Below are positions 44,515 to 53,044 of a stretch of 64,000 nucleotides of DNA, one piece after another (the stretch's first letter is position 1; every line of letters begins with the position of its first letter). Origin of the DNA: Rhizobium leguminosarum bv. trifolii WSM1325 (GTDB taxonomy: Bacteria; Pseudomonadota; Alphaproteobacteria; Rhizobiales; Rhizobiaceae); assembly GCA_000023185.1 (NCBI GenBank), contig CP001626.1:124001-188000 (forward strand). The letters run 5' to 3'. Under the pieces are notes generated by a model. It had not been told where the DNA came from. It saw only the letters and a program-made list of their open reading frames with translations, and made no database searches. Both the position numbers and the translations under genes were made by a program.

Positions 44515-45497
44515 GCCGCATCCTCGGTCTGTTTTTTGGGTGTTTACTTTGGGCCACTTGTACTGCCAACGCCCATGAACTTCGCCCGGCCTTTCTCGAA
44601 ATCAACGAGATCGCGCCGGAAAGCTATGCGATCACCTGGAAGGTGCCGGCGCGCGGTGAATACAAAATGGCATTGTCCGTTCACTTGCCGGACGCTTGCC
44701 AGCAGATGACCGACCCGGTCGGAGGCTATATCGACACTGCCTATGTCAGCCGATGGCAAGTAAAATGCCCAGGCGGGCTCAGTGGCAAAACTGTATTCAT
44801 CGGCGGACTATCATCGACATTTACCGATGCGCTGGCAAAGCTAACCAACCTGGACGACACGACCCAAACAAGCCGCATCGCCCCTTCCGATCCGAACTTG
44901 ACGATCGCTAAAAGCCTGACGCCCTGGGGCACGGCAAAGACCTATTTCTTCCTCGGCGTCCAGCATATCCTGGAAGGCGTCGATCACCTGCTGTTTGTCT
45001 TTGCTCTGTTGCTGCTGATCCGCAACCCGCGAATGCTGCTGCTTACCATCACCTCATTTACCGTGGCGCATTCGATCACGCTTGCAATCGCCTCGCTGGA
45101 CGTCGCCCGACTCCCACAGCCGCCCGTCGAGGCGCTGATCGCATTGAGCATCATGTTCGTCGCTGCCGAGATCATCCGAAGCGGTCGCGGCAGGCGCAAT
45201 CTTTCCAGCCGTTATCCCTGGATTATCAGTTTCGTGTTTGGCCTCTTGCATGGCTTCGGCTTTGCCGGCGCCCTGCGGGAAATCGGCCTTCCACAGAAAG
45301 ATGTGCCTTTGGCCCTGTTCACGTTCAATCTGGGGGTGGAAGCCGGTCAACTGGCTTTCGTCGCGATTGCACTGCTCGCCGTGGCCAGCTTTAGGCTTGT
45401 ACGTTTATTTGATTTTTCGCGCATGCACTTCTGGCTTGCCTACCTGATCGGCACCGTCTCGGCCTTCTGGTTCGTGCAGCGTGTGGCTGGTTTTTAG
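44511..45497 (+). CDS. HupE/UreJ-type membrane protein with periplasmic domain
   Basis: 328-aa protein. Signal peptide MSRILGLFFGCLLWATCT to NAHEL, then a periplasmic beta-rich domain of about 120 residues, then six to seven transmembrane helices. The HupE/UreJ metal motif is present as GVQHILEGVDHLLFVFAL (about residues 148-165), with FTVAHSITLAIA and FGLLHGFGFAGAL further on. HupE/UreJ proteins are nickel or cobalt permeases; members with the N-terminal domain are less studied. It forms one transcription unit with the parvulin gene and probably the DUF3604 gene. Confidence 0.85.
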   Translation: MSRILGLFFGCLLWATCTANAHELRPAFLEINEIAPESYAITWKVPARGEYKMALSVHLPDACQQMTDPVGGYIDTAYVSRWQVKCPGGLSGKTVFIGGLSSTFTDALAKLTNLDDTTQTSRIAPSDPNLTIAKSLTPWGTAKTYFFLGVQHILEGVDHLLFVFALLLLIRNPRMLLLTITSFTVAHSITLAIASLDVARLPQPPVEALIALSIMFVAAEIIRSGRGRRNLSSRYPWIISFVFGLLHGFGFAGALREIGLPQKDVPLALFTFNLGVEAGQLAFVAIALLAVASFRLVRLFDFSRMHFWLAYLIGTVSAFWFVQRVAGF

Positions 45498-45515
45498 CCG
45501 ACAAATCGCCACTAG

Positions 45516-45557
45516 CGCATCGGCCTGAAAATCAGAATCGGTTTTCAGGCCGATGCG
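45516..45557. repeat. Palindromic intergenic element between convergent HupE genes
   Basis: CGCATCGGCCTGAAAA and TTTTCAGGCCGATGCG form a perfect 16-bp inverted repeat with a 10-base loop. It is followed by a conserved-looking tail to about 45603 (TTACAGCGTCC...GCATCTGAAAAGACACG). It may act as a bidirectional terminator. Confidence 0.65.
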
Positions 45558-45662
45558 TCGATTCAAAATGTTACAGCGTCCTTTTCGCATCTGAAAAGAC
45601 ACGCGGCAGCTGTAATGGCGCTTTTGACCAAGCGCCTGGGCATCATCTGTCTTGCCGGCGGC

Positions 45663-46262
45663 TCAGATCACGCCCGTCAGGATGCCGACACCGGCAACAG
45701 CGGCGAGGCCGCCGGCCGTCCGCACGACGAAGGGACCCTGACGCTCACCGATGCTGGCGATCAGTAAGCCGAGACCGAGGCCGGCGGCATGGAGAAGCGC
45801 GGTCGCGAACATGAAGCCGGCGGCATAGGCGGCACCACCGGCGTCTTCCGGCATTTCCGCGCCGTGCGCATGCCCGTGGAAGATCGCGAAGAGACCGACG
45901 ATACCCATCGCTACCGCAGTCGGAGCCTTGACGTTGAGCGCCACGATTGCGCCGAGGACGATGACGGAAAGCGCAATGCCAACTTCAACGAAGGGAAGGT
46001 TCACGCCTGCTATACCGAGCCCGCCGCCGACAGCCATGACAAGGACGAAGGTCGCCGGCACGAGCCCGACCGCACGGCCGCCGAGCTGGAATGCGAAAAC
46101 ACCGACCATCACCATGGCAAGGATATGGTCGAGACCGGAAATAGGATGGCTGAAGCCGTGCATGAAGCCAGAGGTCTGACCGACACCGGTATGAGCATAG
46201 GCAACGGCCGGAAGTGCTGCGGCGGCAAGGGCGAACAAACCGGTCTTTAATGCTGATTTCAT
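45663..46262 (-). CDS. hupE: HupE/UreJ family nickel/cobalt permease
   Basis: 199-aa classic HupE/UreJ protein. It has a signal-like first helix (MKSALKTGLFALAAAALPAVAY), the metal motif HGFSHPISGLDHILAMVMVG (about residues 34-53), and FAIFHGHAHGAEMP near residue 125, with six transmembrane segments in all. Family members diffuse nickel or cobalt into the cell. No hydrogenase or urease gene is near. I chose ATG 46262 to give a proper signal peptide. It faces the larger HupE-like gene across the palindromic element. Confidence 0.9.
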   Translation of the reverse strand: MKSALKTGLFALAAAALPAVAYAHTGVGQTSGFMHGFSHPISGLDHILAMVMVGVFAFQLGGRAVGLVPATFVLVMAVGGGLGIAGVNLPFVEVGIALSVIVLGAIVALNVKAPTAVAMGIVGLFAIFHGHAHGAEMPEDAGGAAYAAGFMFATALLHAAGLGLGLLIASIGERQGPFVVRTAGGLAAVAGVGILTGVI

Positions 46263-46540
46263 TGTTCGATTCCCTTGAGTTTTGAAGATCCTGCGGCCGC
46301 CGAACACCGGGCATGGTTCTAAAGTCGCGGGGACTAGGCTAATTCAAAGAATTTATACCGTCAAATAAAAACGCCAAGAAATACCAAGCCAATTCAACTG
46401 CTTATCTGATAGGCAAATGCCACTTTCGATAGCTTCTCCCGGCGCGCCGCGCCTCAAGATCGAACTGGAAACAACTCCGCACAGAGGCTATCAATCGTCC
46501 GGCAGAGACGGCGCAGACTGCCGCGATGGAGGAGACGCCC

Positions 46541-47572
46541 ATGACGAATACCGAACGGCCGCTGGCGATCAGCGCGCCCGAGCCGCGCACGCTCGATCTG
46601 ATCTTCAGCGACAAGGCGCGCGCCGAACTGCAGGAGAAATATGAGATCGTCGAGGCCGACCCCGAGAACATCGCCGGGCTCGGCGACGACATCCTCGGCA
46701 GGGCACGCTACATCATCGGCCAGCCGCCACTTTCGGCCGAAACGCTAGCCAGAATGCCGGCCTTGCGCTCGATCCTCAACGTCGAAAGCAATCTGCTCAA
46801 CAACATGCCCTATGAGGTGCTCTTCCAACGCGGCATCCATGTCGTGACGACAGGGCAGGTCTTTGCCGAGCCGGTCGCCGAAATCGGCATCGGTTTCGCG
46901 CTGGCCTTAGCGCGCGGCATCGTCGATGCGGATGTCGCTTTCCGCCAGGGCACGGAACTCTGGGGCGGCGAGGGAAATGCAAGCGCGCGGCTGATCGCCG
47001 GCTCCGAGATCGGCATCGTCGGCTTCGGCGATCTCGGCAAAGCGCTGCGCCGGGTCCTGTCCGGCTTCAGAGCCAAGATCCGGGTGTTCGATCCCTGGCT
47101 GCCACAATCGATCCTCGAGGAGAACGGCGTCGAGCCTGCAAGCCTCGATGACGTCCTGACAAAGAGCGATTTTGTCTTCGTCGCCGCTGCCGTGACCAGC
47201 GAGAACAGGGGATTTCTCAGCGCTGAGGCCTTCGCCAGCATGCGCAAGGGCGCGGCCTTCATCCTGCTCAGCCGCGCCGATGTCATCGATTTCGATGCGT
47301 TGATGGCAGCTGTCTCTTCAGGCCATATCGTCGCGGCGAGCGACGTCTACCCTGAGGAACCGTTGCCACCCGATCATCCGGTGCGGAGCCTAAAGGGTTT
47401 CATCCGCTCGGCGCATAGGGCCGGCGCCCTCGACAGTGCCTTCAAGAAGATGGGCGACATGGTGCTCGAAGACATGGACCTGATGGATCGCGGCCTGCCG
47501 CCGATGCGCTGCAAGCGGGCGGAACGCGAGACGGTCTCCCGCATGCGTTCCAAACCGGTCGCGGTGAATTAG
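46541..47572 (+). CDS. D-isomer-specific 2-hydroxyacid dehydrogenase
   Basis: 343-aa NAD(P)-dependent dehydrogenase. The Rossmann motif is GIVGFGDLGKALRRVLSGF (about residues 155-173), followed by VRVFDPWLP. The catalytic region includes EPLPPDHPVRSLKGFIRSAHRAGAL with the conserved histidine near residue 291. Family members reduce 2-ketoacids such as glyoxylate, hydroxypyruvate or phosphohydroxypyruvate. GGAGGA precedes ATG 46541. It stands alone, with a repeat after it, so its substrate is unclear. Confidence 0.88.
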   Translation: MTNTERPLAISAPEPRTLDLIFSDKARAELQEKYEIVEADPENIAGLGDDILGRARYIIGQPPLSAETLARMPALRSILNVESNLLNNMPYEVLFQRGIHVVTTGQVFAEPVAEIGIGFALALARGIVDADVAFRQGTELWGGEGNASARLIAGSEIGIVGFGDLGKALRRVLSGFRAKIRVFDPWLPQSILEENGVEPASLDDVLTKSDFVFVAAAVTSENRGFLSAEAFASMRKGAAFILLSRADVIDFDALMAAVSSGHIVAASDVYPEEPLPPDHPVRSLKGFIRSAHRAGALDSAFKKMGDMVLEDMDLMDRGLPPMRCKRAERETVSRMRSKPVAVN

Positions 47573-47675
47573 AGCATGTCGCGCAAAAGTGTGGAGCGGT
47601 TTTGCGATACCGCCTACGCAAAAGCAAAGATCTAAAGCGCGAGGCGAATCTGAAAGATCGCCACGCGCTTTAGAG
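47571..47675. repeat. RIME-like intergenic element, inverted copy
   Basis: AGAGCATGTCGCGCAAAAGTG...GGAGCGGTTTTGCG and CTAAAGCGCG...CGCGCTTTAGAG are the same two parts as at 43496 in opposite orientation. The element begins at the dehydrogenase stop codon. Confidence 0.75.
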
Positions 47676-47700
47676 CAAAATACCGATTTGGCGCGTCGCT

Positions 47701-48696
47701 TTAGGCGGCGCGCTGCTCGGCACCCTGGATCGCCGCAAGCTTCCAGTCAGCGCCGGACTTGCGCACGAAAGTCCAAACCTCGGTGCTCTCGCTTGGACGG
47801 CGATCGTCGCCGGAAACGACGCGGCCGCTGTCGCGCTCGACCATGGCGTCGATCGAGGAATAACGCATGGCGAGCGTCGCATATTCCTGGCCGTCCTCGC
47901 GCCAGGCCTCGGCAATATCGCCCTGCAGCAGCTTGACATCGGAGACGCGGTTGCGCACGCCGTTGGTGGCATTTTCGCCGAGTTCCTCAGCGAGATAGGA
48001 CATCGCCTCGAGCGTCGTCAGCCGGCGCAAGGTACCGTAATCCTCGGCGCCGTAAGCGGTCTGCACTTGGGTCAGCAGTTCCTCGAACTGATCGAGATCG
48101 GCTTGCGCCAGCCCGATCTCGTCGCTCGGCCGATTGCCGCGCGACTGCCCGCCGAAACCGCCCCCCGAACCGATCGTCGGGATCTGGAACGACGACTTAT
48201 TCGTGGGCGACATGTTATAGGACCGGCTCTGGCCTCCGACGCCGTAGGAAGGCTGGCGGCGGTTGGCGAAATAACGCATGGCGAGCATGACGGCGCCGCC
48301 GATCAGCGCGATCTGCAACAGCATGCCGAGCAAGCCGAAGCCGCCGCCGAAACCGTGACCGAGCAGCATGCCGAGAAGGCCGCCGGCAATCAGGCCGCCG
48401 ATCATCGAACGGCCGAAACCGCCGAACAAGCCAGGGCGCTGGGCGCCGAGAGGCTGCTGCGCGGTGGCAGGTGCCGTGGTCTGCGAACGCGGCGTCATCG
48501 ACCGTTCGATCGGTGCTGTGGCCCCAGGTGCGGTGCTGGTGACCGGCGGAGCCTGGAAGGTGCGCGTGCCGCGGCTTCCGAAACCGCCGCTGCCGGCGCG
48601 GCGCGCTTCTGCATCGTCAAGGGAAGCAAAAACGGTAGCGCTCGTCAGTGCGGCAATGGCCGCGATCTTGGCAAAACGCGAAACGGCACTCGGCAT
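47701..48696 (-). CDS. Tim44-like domain protein
   Basis: 331-aa protein with a signal peptide or first helix (AAIAALTSATVFASLDD), a low-complexity proline/glycine linker to about residue 95, two glycine-rich hydrophobic segments (about 95-135, GGLIAGGLLGMLLGHGFGGG), and a C-terminal Tim44-like domain from residue 185. In mitochondria Tim44 tethers the import motor; the bacterial role is not known. AGGAGA precedes ATG 48696. No operon partner is evident. Confidence 0.85.
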   Translation of the reverse strand: MPSAVSRFAKIAAIAALTSATVFASLDDAEARRAGSGGFGSRGTRTFQAPPVTSTAPGATAPIERSMTPRSQTTAPATAQQPLGAQRPGLFGGFGRSMIGGLIAGGLLGMLLGHGFGGGFGLLGMLLQIALIGGAVMLAMRYFANRRQPSYGVGGQSRSYNMSPTNKSSFQIPTIGSGGGFGGQSRGNRPSDEIGLAQADLDQFEELLTQVQTAYGAEDYGTLRRLTTLEAMSYLAEELGENATNGVRNRVSDVKLLQGDIAEAWREDGQEYATLAMRYSSIDAMVERDSGRVVSGDDRRPSESTEVWTFVRKSGADWKLAAIQGAEQRAA

Positions 48697-48780
48697 TCCT
48701 GATCTCCTGTCATGCACAATCACGGCATATCGAGAGCTAATATAGGTACTCTTTCCCGAGTGTGAAGCTCTCCGGATGCG

Positions 48781-49239
48781 TTACTGGCAGACATCGACCC
48801 AGTTGGCGCCAGTCAGCTCAGCCAGCCGTCCGGTTTCGATGCGTACGGCCGAGTTGGTCGAGCCGGCGGCCGGCACGACTTCATCGAAGCGTTTCAGCGA
48901 GATATCGCAATAGATGGGCAGCGGCGAGGGCAGGCCGAAGGGGCAGACGCCGCCGACCGGATGGCTGGTGACTGCCACAACCTCTTCGGCATCGAGCATG
49001 CGCCCCTTGGCTCCAAACGTGTCCTTGAACTTGCGATTGTCGAGCCGCGCCGTGCCGCCGGCTACGACCAGCATCATCTGCTCGCCGACGCGCAGGCAAA
49101 TCGTCTTGGCGATCTGGGCCGGCTCGACGCCATGGGCTTCGGCGGCAAGCGCAACCGTCGAGGAGCTCTCGGAGGTTTCAATGATTTCGATATCGGGTGC
49201 GTGGGCGCTGAGGAAGGCGCGGACAGATTCAAGGCTCAT
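48781..49239 (-). CDS. YbaK/ProX-type aminoacyl-tRNA deacylase
   Basis: 152-aa protein of the YbaK/EbsC superfamily, which hydrolyses mischarged aminoacyl-tRNAs such as Cys-tRNA(Pro) or Ala-tRNA(Pro). Visible motifs are EPAQIAKTICLRVGEQMMLVVAGG, with the conserved lysine near residue 40, and HPVGGVCPFGLPSPLPIYCD (about residues 92-111). The length is usual. It is likely a single-gene unit. Confidence 0.87.
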   Translation of the reverse strand: MSLESVRAFLSAHAPDIEIIETSESSSTVALAAEAHGVEPAQIAKTICLRVGEQMMLVVAGGTARLDNRKFKDTFGAKGRMLDAEEVVAVTSHPVGGVCPFGLPSPLPIYCDISLKRFDEVVPAAGSTNSAVRIETGRLAELTGANWVDVCQ

Positions 49240-49336
49240 GACATGATGCTAGCCCAGGAAATACGCAATTTGAAGCGTAAAAGACGCCTGCCGAAAACCG
49301 CCGCTTGCAAGTCGCGCGGACATCGTCATAATAATT

Positions 49337-49352
49337 TTGCACACGTGCTCAA
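49337..49352. promoter_or_regulatory. LacI-type operator candidate
   Basis: TTGCACACGTGCTCAA has the TTG...CG...CAA layout of LacI-family sites, with a perfect central CACGTG. It lies 135 bases before the first gene of the operon that encodes a LacI regulator at 54862. Confidence 0.5.
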
Positions 49353-49486
49353 TTTTGTCATTCGGCCGTTACGTTCAACCCCTAGAGCGGGATACGCCAC
49401 GTTTTCGTGGGGTTTCGGAACGGTCATCATCAGCAGTGCTGACCCGTCAAGAGGCCTCACACTGCTCTTCTAGGGAGACGAAGAAG

Positions 49487-50833
49487 ATGACTATTTTGCC
49501 GACACTGAAATCCCTTGCCGTCGCAGCCGCCATCCTGGCGTCGACCTCTGCAATTGCACTCGCCAAGGACGTTCACATCAGCGTCTGGGCCGGCGGCACC
49601 GGCCCGAACGACGTCTATCGCCTCGACGCCATCGAGATCGCAGCCCAGCAGCTGCAGCGTGAAGCCGCTCTTAAGGGCGAAGACCTGAAGATCACCGTCG
49701 AGAAGAAGCCTTATTCGGCCTGGGAGGACTTCAAGCAGGCGCTGACCCTTGCCGCCGAAGCCAAGACCGCTCCGAATATCGTCGTAAGCGGCCATGAAGA
49801 CATAGCACCCTGGTCGCAGGCCGGGCTGATCGTACCGATCGAGGATTATGTCGATCTCGACTCTTGGCCTCTCAGCGACATCTATGAAAACCTGTTGCAG
49901 ATCGCGTCCTATAACGGCACCGTCTACGGTATCCCGCAGGACGCCGAATCCCGTCCGATGTTCTTCTGGAAGCCTTACATGAAGGCGATCGGCTACAGCG
50001 ACGCCGATCTGGATGCGCTGCCGCAGAGCGTGCAGGACGGCAAGTACACCATGAAGAACCTGCTCGAAGACGCCAAGAAGATGCAGGATAAGGGCCTCGT
50101 CCAGCCCGGCTATGGTTTCTATCCGCGCACCAGCAACGGCCCTGATTACTGGCAGTTTTACACCAGCTTCGGCGGCACGATGGAAGAAGGCGGCAAGCTC
50201 GTTTTCGACAAGGCCGCGATGACCCGCACCTATCAGTTCTTCGCCGATGCCGTGAAGAGCGGTGTTACCAAGAAGAACCACATCGGCATGCCGGGCGACC
50301 AGTGGTGGAAGGAAGTCGCCACAGGCAAGGCCGGCATCTGGGACGGCGGCACCTGGCACTATGCTCGCCTTGTCAACCAGGAAGGCCTGAAGGACTTCTT
50401 CGGCAACGTGATCTTCACGCTGATCCCCGCCGGCGAAGGCGGCAAGGCCAACACGCTGACCCATCCGCTCGTCTACCTGCTGACCGCAGGTCACGACCAG
50501 GAAGACACTGAGATCGCCGCCCAGTTGGTTAAGATCGCCTCCGAGCCACGCATCAACGCGCTGCATGCAGTCAAATCGGCCCATCTCGGCATCTCCAAGT
50601 CGGAATCCACCGTCGAATTCTATTCGGCCGACCGCTGGACCCGCGAAGCCACCGAGCGCCTGCTGCCACATGCCAATGCGATGCCGAACAATTCCGATTT
50701 CGGCAAATATTGGAACATCATGTGGAAGAACCTCGAAGCATCCTGGACCGGCGCCAAGACCGTAGACGCCGCGGTCGGTGATGCAGAGAGCGAGCTGAAG
50801 AGCACGCTCGGCGACAAGATCGTCATCCGCTAA
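49487..50833 (+). CDS. ABC transporter substrate-binding protein (sugar/phosphodiester type)
   Basis: 448-aa periplasmic binding protein. A signal peptide (MTILPTLKSLAVAAAILAST, cleavage near ALAKD) is followed by VHISVWAGGTGPNDVYRLDAIEIAAQQLQREA. The body resembles family 1 sugar and glycerol-phosphate binding proteins. I chose ATG 49487, preceded by AGGGAGACGAAG; an upstream extension lacks a signal peptide. It heads an operon with permeases, ATPase, glycerophosphodiesterase, LacI regulator and an IMPase-type phosphatase, which hints at a phosphodiester ligand. Confidence 0.9.
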   Translation: MTILPTLKSLAVAAAILASTSAIALAKDVHISVWAGGTGPNDVYRLDAIEIAAQQLQREAALKGEDLKITVEKKPYSAWEDFKQALTLAAEAKTAPNIVVSGHEDIAPWSQAGLIVPIEDYVDLDSWPLSDIYENLLQIASYNGTVYGIPQDAESRPMFFWKPYMKAIGYSDADLDALPQSVQDGKYTMKNLLEDAKKMQDKGLVQPGYGFYPRTSNGPDYWQFYTSFGGTMEEGGKLVFDKAAMTRTYQFFADAVKSGVTKKNHIGMPGDQWWKEVATGKAGIWDGGTWHYARLVNQEGLKDFFGNVIFTLIPAGEGGKANTLTHPLVYLLTAGHDQEDTEIAAQLVKIASEPRINALHAVKSAHLGISKSESTVEFYSADRWTREATERLLPHANAMPNNSDFGKYWNIMWKNLEASWTGAKTVDAAVGDAESELKSTLGDKIVIR

Positions 50834-50897
50834 GGTCGAAGCACTCTTCCGGGCGGCGGTAACCCGCTGCCCGGTCGGTCCGCGATGAGGGGCTTCC

Positions 50898-52199
50898 ATG
50901 AAATCGTCCAGAACGCTCGGACTGGTGATGATCGCGCCTGCGGCGATCATGATCGTTCTTTTCTTCCTGATGCCGGTCGTTCTGACGGCGGTCTTTTCGA
51001 TGACCAGCATGACGACGGCGACCGGTATTTCCGGCGGCGTCTATCAGATCGCACCCAACTCCATGATTGCGCTAAAATCGGCAATACCGGACATTGCCGC
51101 CGAGATGGCCGAACCGCGCTACACGATCGACGAGGCGGGCCTCAAGGCCGTCGAAGGACTCGGGCTTGCGCCGGGGATTGCTGGGGAATTGCGCGCCAAA
51201 CATGCAGGTGAGGTGTTCACGGCACGCCGCGACGTCGAGCGCATGCTCAAGGATCTCGCCGACCGGCCTTCGACGCGCGACGTCAAGCAGATTTCCGAAC
51301 AGTTCAACCGCTCCGTCCTCAACACCCGCTTCGACAGCAAGGAGCAGCTCTTTTCGGCGCTGGATAGTCTGGGTTTCAAACTGACACCGGAGCAGAAGGA
51401 AACGGTCGCCAAGGCCACCTATACCGGCTGGGTTTGGACGACCGACAATTTCTCGCGCATGACCACCTCACCCGATATGGCGCGTGTACTCTTGAATACC
51501 GTGCTCTACGTCGCGCTGGTGCTGATGCTGTTCAATGTCGGCTATGCGCTGCTACTTGCCATTTGGACGCATTACATGCCGCCGACGCCGGCCTCGATCT
51601 TCCGCGGCATCTGGCTCCTGCCGCGCATTACCCCTGTCGTCATCTATGTCATGCTATGGAAGTGGCTTGCCTGGGATACCGGCTTCATTTCGATCCTGAT
51701 GGGCAAGTTCGGCTATCCGCCAAAGAACTACCTTCTCGACAACGCTTACAACGCCTGGTTCTTCGTCGTGTTGATCAACGGCTTCATCGGCGCCTCGATG
51801 GGCATGCTGGTGTTCTCCTCGGCTATGAAGGCCATTCCGAAGAGCCAGTTCTATGCGAGCGAGGTCGACGGCGCCTCGCGCTGGCAGCAGATTCGCTACA
51901 TCATTCTGCCGCAGATGCGCTGGCCAATCCTCTTTGTTACCTGCTACCAGACCTTGTCGCTGCTTGCCTCCTTCAATGAAATCCTGCTCGCCACCAATGG
52001 CGGACCGGGCAATGCGACCGAGGTCTGGGCGCTCTCGGCCTATCACACTGCGCTGAGGAACTATGCCGGCAACCTCGAATACGGGTTGGGTGCCGCCATG
52101 GCCTTGGTGCTCGTCGTCATCGGCGTGACGCTGTCGCTCCTCTATCTGCGCGTCTTCAACTACGGCACGCTTGTCGCCAAGCCCTTGATCGAGGATTGA
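50898..52199 (+). CDS. ABC transporter permease with large insertion
   Basis: 433-aa permease. The first transmembrane helix (MIAPAAIMIVLFFLMPVVLT, about residues 13-32) is followed by an extra polar region of about 120 residues (45-170; YTIDEAGLKAVEGLG, RRDVERMLKDLADRPSTRDV, FDSKEQLFSALDSLG) before helix two. Its first part looks like helix-hairpin-helix repeats. The remainder is a standard MalF-type core with EAA loop AIPKSQFYASEVDGASRWQQIRYIILP. An unusual periplasmic domain in this position may touch the binding protein. It precedes the second permease by two bases. Confidence 0.87.
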   Translation: MKSSRTLGLVMIAPAAIMIVLFFLMPVVLTAVFSMTSMTTATGISGGVYQIAPNSMIALKSAIPDIAAEMAEPRYTIDEAGLKAVEGLGLAPGIAGELRAKHAGEVFTARRDVERMLKDLADRPSTRDVKQISEQFNRSVLNTRFDSKEQLFSALDSLGFKLTPEQKETVAKATYTGWVWTTDNFSRMTTSPDMARVLLNTVLYVALVLMLFNVGYALLLAIWTHYMPPTPASIFRGIWLLPRITPVVIYVMLWKWLAWDTGFISILMGKFGYPPKNYLLDNAYNAWFFVVLINGFIGASMGMLVFSSAMKAIPKSQFYASEVDGASRWQQIRYIILPQMRWPILFVTCYQTLSLLASFNEILLATNGGPGNATEVWALSAYHTALRNYAGNLEYGLGAAMALVLVVIGVTLSLLYLRVFNYGTLVAKPLIED

Positions 52200-52201
52200 C
52201 C

Positions 52202-53044
52202 ATGGCCGAACGATCGCAGCCCTCGGCAAATTACCGCAGCTGGCCTGTCATAACGGCGCTGACCACCGTCAGCCTGCCGCTGCTCCTGATGTATGTCTAT
52301 CTCTTCCTCGACACGGTGACCGTGAAGCAGGCGGACGCACTGCTGCCCTCCGGCTTGACGCTCGACCACTGGCGCTTCCTCTGGCAGACGACGGAGGGCA
52401 AGGCGAACATCTGGCAGGTGACTGTGAATACGCTGCTGTTTGCGGCCTGCACCACCAGCCTCGTGCTCATCGTCTCGTCGATGGCGGGCTACGTGCTATC
52501 GCGACTGAACGTCCCGGCACGCGGCTTCTTCCTCGCCGGCGTCATGGTGCTGCATGCCTTCCCGTCGGTGACGCTGATCATCGCCATCTTCATCGTGCTG
52601 CAGATGATCAGTCTCTACAATTCGCTGATCGGCGTCATCCTGGTAAAGGCGGCGATCGACCTGCCGCTCGGCATCTGGTTGATGAAGGGCTTTTACGACA
52701 CCGTGCCCTGGGAAATCGAAATGGCCGGCGTCGTCGACGGCGCCTCGCGCTTCCGGGTCTGGCGCAGCCTCGTGCTGCCGCAGGTCAAGCCCGGCATCAT
52801 GGCGCTTGGCCTCTTCTCCTTCCTCTCCGGCTGGGGCGAGTTCATCCTGCCGCAGGTGCTGGCACCTGGTAATCAGGTGCAGGTGCTTTCGGTCTATCTC
52901 GCGGCCTTCCTCGCCGACGACAACAACTATGATTTCAACATGTTCAAAGCCGTCGGCGTCTTCTACCTCGTTCCGGTGCTGATCGTTTACGCGCTCTTCA
53001 ACAAATACCTCATGAACATCTATGGCGGCGGGAGCAAAGGCTGA
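52202..53044 (+). CDS. ABC transporter permease (MalG/UgpE type)
   Basis: 280-aa inner-membrane permease with six transmembrane segments. The EAA loop is VPWEIEMAGVVDGASRFRVWRSLVLPQVKP (about residues 170-199). I chose ATG 52202 because GAGG is seven bases upstream in the preceding gene; TTG 52196 is less likely. It overlaps the ATPase gene by one base. Confidence 0.92.
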   Translation: MAERSQPSANYRSWPVITALTTVSLPLLLMYVYLFLDTVTVKQADALLPSGLTLDHWRFLWQTTEGKANIWQVTVNTLLFAACTTSLVLIVSSMAGYVLSRLNVPARGFFLAGVMVLHAFPSVTLIIAIFIVLQMISLYNSLIGVILVKAAIDLPLGIWLMKGFYDTVPWEIEMAGVVDGASRFRVWRSLVLPQVKPGIMALGLFSFLSGWGEFILPQVLAPGNQVQVLSVYLAAFLADDNNYDFNMFKAVGVFYLVPVLIVYALFNKYLMNIYGGGSKG

